Positions 6,967-8,922 of a stretch of DNA of 8,922 bases are shown here, in pieces. The position numbers and the translations under genes were made by a program. The notes beneath the pieces are model-generated. The model was not told the origin of the DNA and did not search any database. It saw nothing but the letters and a program-made list of their open reading frames with translations. Source of the DNA: Erysipelotrichaceae bacterium UBA6182 (GTDB lineage Bacteria > Bacillota_I > Bacilli_A > Erysipelotrichales > Erysipelotrichaceae); NCBI GenBank assembly GCA_002422065.1, contig DITO01000215.1, positions 1 through 8,922 of the forward strand, in the 5' to 3' direction. Numbering within the stretch: position 1 is the stretch's first letter; every line of letters starts with the position of its first letter.

Positions 6967-8713
6967 CGTACTAGTTAAAATCCAACATCAAAACGGTCAA
7001 GTTGTTGACGTTAACTTAGACATGGCTACAATTACAAGCTGTATAGATCAAGATATAGCTGTTTTCGATATGGTAGAAAATCAAGGCTTATCAGTTAAGT
7101 TTCAAGGTGACAATGGAGATCTGATAAGGATTGATGGACCGGACGCGAATATTTATGTTCTCGACAATGAACACCCATTCATGAGAATAAGTAGGCCAAA
7201 CGAACCAAGTTATGTACCAGGATTATATTCAATTGATTTCTTCATAAACCAATATAATCATAGAGTGCTTTTTCAGGTTAGCCCTTTGAATATTGACAAC
7301 GAATCATATCGTTTGATGCTTAGTACACTTAGAAAGTTTCAAAGTGATATAATTCTTACGCAAACTTCAAAAACCTTCAATATCCAAGATGTTAAGAAAG
7401 AGTTAGAAGAGACAGGAGATTACTTATTTATTGATCGATTTAGAGGATTAGATGCAATTCTGCACAAGCAGCTCATGCAAGTAGTATTGAATCCTAATTA
7501 TGAATTAATAAAACGATACACTGTTAAATCCAGTGGTGACATGATTGGTTCAAGATCAGAGCGATGGTTTGAAACAAAAGGTGAAAGATTTCGTCAACAA
7601 TTTCCCGATTCAAATAAGGTTCTTAGTCGAAGTGTGGAGCTTGGATATGATATTCAGGAAAATAGAATACTAAAGTATTGTATTTTCAGCTTACATCAAA
7701 GGATTCTCGGTTTAGAAAATAATGTAGATTTAAAAATTATAGCCTCGAAAGCTCGTAAGCATATTTTGCAAAGTAAAATTGAGAGTCGTAATCAAAATTT
7801 GAATTATACGAATATACCTAATGAAATTAAGAATATACAGGATGATATCGATAGACTTGTCATTGAGAATAGTACAATCGATCTTAAGATATCTAGATTA
7901 GAGCAATTTAAGCAATATATAAATCTAGAGAACCGGTTCTTTCTTGAGGTTGAAAAAGTTGAGTGGTTAGAACTTGTTACAACACTAAATTATGTAAAAC
8001 CATCATTTAAAACAAGTTCATCCAATTATCAAGCTTTATTCAGAACAATAGATCATATTCAATTAAAGGATAATGAAAATGATGAGATAAGAAAGAATAA
8101 ACTAACTGTTCGAAGTCCAAGAGAAACACCCTATTTATTTGAATTAACGGTATTCTTTGCAATTCATCGTATGCTTATCGATTCTGGTTTTACAGGAGTA
8201 GAGACAGCGTTTTATCAAAATGATATTGGATTCATTGATTTAAATCCGGAAACTAAGATGCACTATGTTAAAGATAATCAAAGAGTTGAGATGTATTATG
8301 ATTACCAAATTGGCCGATATGATTATAAGCGAGGTAGTAATTTCTACAATCTCAATGCAAGACATAATAGGCCAGATATATTAATAGCTAAATTCATCGG
8401 TGATGAAATCGTGAGTTCTTTAGTAGTTGAAGTAAAGTGTGTTAAAAAACACTATTTATTCAGCACTCAGGAATCGACCAAATTAACTGAACAACTTAAT
8501 GACTATCTTTCTTTTGCTTATGCGATTAAGAAAGGGGATGAGTATCAGTTAAGAAGGGCAATAATAAACAAGGTTTTTGTTGCACATCCAGATGAGGAAG
8601 AAAGTGCAGAGTTTCGATATTTTGATGATGTGATTTATGTTGGATTGAGTTTGAAAAAAAACTACCCAGATTTGAAACTGATCCATCTTGTTAAAGATGA
8701 GTTAGATATTTAG
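6950..8713 (+). CDS. DUF2357-type McrC-like protein with PD-(D/E)XK nuclease
   Basis: A 587-residue protein with the layout of DUF2357/COG1700-type partners of McrB-like NTPases. A beta-rich N-terminal region (about 1-115) is followed by a helical middle (120-345) with a long hairpin or coiled coil near 290-323, the likely stalk contacting the NTPase ring. A C-terminal nuclease fold spans about 390-550. Its catalytic set is complete: E398 in the first core helix, RPD with D476, EVK with E494 and K496, and Q515 and Y519 in the following helix. It is therefore expected to be an active metal-dependent endonuclease cutting DNA or RNA once engaged by the motor; the substrate cannot be told. The start is the first possible one after an in-frame stop at 6941. 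It lies inside the NTPase gene with no good ribosome binding site, so translation is probably coupled to that gene. It is the last gene of the operon. Confidence 0.87.
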   Translation: MATPVSVLVKIQHQNGQVVDVNLDMATITSCIDQDIAVFDMVENQGLSVKFQGDNGDLIRIDGPDANIYVLDNEHPFMRISRPNEPSYVPGLYSIDFFINQYNHRVLFQVSPLNIDNESYRLMLSTLRKFQSDIILTQTSKTFNIQDVKKELEETGDYLFIDRFRGLDAILHKQLMQVVLNPNYELIKRYTVKSSGDMIGSRSERWFETKGERFRQQFPDSNKVLSRSVELGYDIQENRILKYCIFSLHQRILGLENNVDLKIIASKARKHILQSKIESRNQNLNYTNIPNEIKNIQDDIDRLVIENSTIDLKISRLEQFKQYINLENRFFLEVEKVEWLELVTTLNYVKPSFKTSSSNYQALFRTIDHIQLKDNENDEIRKNKLTVRSPRETPYLFELTVFFAIHRMLIDSGFTGVETAFYQNDIGFIDLNPETKMHYVKDNQRVEMYYDYQIGRYDYKRGSNFYNLNARHNRPDILIAKFIGDEIVSSLVVEVKCVKKHYLFSTQESTKLTEQLNDYLSFAYAIKKGDEYQLRRAIINKVFVAHPDEEESAEFRYFDDVIYVGLSLKKNYPDLKLIHLVKDELDI

Positions 8714-8730
8714 AACAGTTTATGGTTTTA

Positions 8731-8762
8731 AGATATTATCAAAGTTTCCTTTTATAGTATCT
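8731..8762 (+). terminator. Weak hairpin after the nuclease gene
   Basis: AGATATTAT (8731-8739) pairs with ATAGTATCT (8754-8762), with one G-T pair. Inside, AAAG pairs with CTTT around a TTTC loop, separated from the outer stem by a single mismatch. It begins 17 bases after the operon's stop codon. It is AT-rich and followed by A's rather than a T run, so it is at best an atypical terminator; it could instead only protect the 3' end of the message. Confidence 0.35.
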
Positions 8763-8787
8763 AAAAAGTCAAAATACGGATAAGTGT

Positions 8788-8815
8788 TTGATGAATAAAT
8801 TTATTGAGGTATAAT
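8788..8815 (+). promoter_or_regulatory. Sigma-A-like promoter of the right-edge gene
   Basis: TTGATG (8788-8793) and a perfect TATAAT (8810-8815) are separated by 16 bases. Transcription would begin near 8822, giving a leader of about 35 bases before the GTG at 8857. This is the best promoter match in the window and marks the next gene as a separate unit from the McrB-like operon. Confidence 0.65.
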
Positions 8816-8856
8816 GAGAATAGTTGTTACTACATAAAAAGATCATAGGGGAACGG

Positions 8857-8922
8857 GTGGAGACATACATCAAAGAATGGCTAAGTGTCATTGATGGAAT
8901 GGATAATACGAATACCTACAAG
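8857..8922 (+). CDS. 5' end of a gene cut by the window edge, possibly HNH nuclease
   Basis: Twenty-two codons run open to the last base of the window, beginning with GTG at 8857 after AGGGG (8847-8851) at 5 bases and downstream of a good promoter. The visible N-terminus (METYIKEWLSVIDGM, then DNTNTYK) is amphipathic and charged. It recalls, from memory, the start of HNH-endonuclease restriction-type proteins in which a helix is followed by an NTYK-like element. The catalytic part lies outside the window, so that assignment is tentative. A nuclease here would agree with the defence-rich surroundings. The coding call rests on the promoter, ribosome binding site and open frame together. Confidence 0.6.
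   Translation, partial: METYIKEWLSVIDGMDNTNTYK

Noticed and set aside
1..8922. Mobile element ends, CRISPR array, tRNA or rRNA
   Set aside because: No spaced direct repeats, transposase or integrase motifs, or tRNA-like cloverleaf were noticed on reading both strands. A systematic repeat search was not possible by eye.

Overview
The window is AT-rich and almost fully coding. It has strong GGAGG/AGGGG-type ribosome binding sites, some GTG starts and a HelD-family helicase gene. Together these suggest a low-GC Gram-positive bacterium (Bacillota, probably Bacillales). That assignment is an inference from style; no marker gene fixes the taxon. Gene content and layout look like a stretch of defence island rather than core chromosome.

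Left part (25-3204, + strand): a HelD/UvrD-like superfamily 1 helicase with all major motifs but a short N-terminal arm is followed, 51 bases later, by a 307-residue protein I do not recognise. The two probably form one transcription unit whose promoter lies upstream of the window. Middle (3216-3641, - strand): a single 141-residue protein of unknown family converges on that pair, 11 bases apart. It runs divergently from the next operon across a 111-base promoter region. Its start codon and ribosome binding site sit inside a perfect 8-bp inverted repeat.

Right part (3753-8713, + strand): four tightly linked genes overlap by 4, 1 and 17 bases. They encode a 113-residue unknown protein, a 297-residue coiled-coil protein, a 660-residue McrB-like AAA+ NTPase with a long unrecognised N-terminal region, and a 587-residue DUF2357-type protein ending in an intact PD-(D/E)XK nuclease domain. 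The last two match the logic of McrBC-type (type IV-like) restriction: a motor NTPase with its own targeting region drives a McrC-like stalk/nuclease subunit. The two small upstream genes are candidate extra subunits, for example for sensing, assembly or target recognition. I regard this four-gene cassette as the main candidate for an undescribed or poorly described defence system.

Right edge: after a weak AT-rich hairpin there is a good sigma-A-like promoter (TTGATG-N16-TATAAT) and the first 22 codons of another gene, cut off by the window end. Its N-terminus vaguely recalls HNH-endonuclease proteins. No tRNA, rRNA, CRISPR array, transposase or attachment site was seen.
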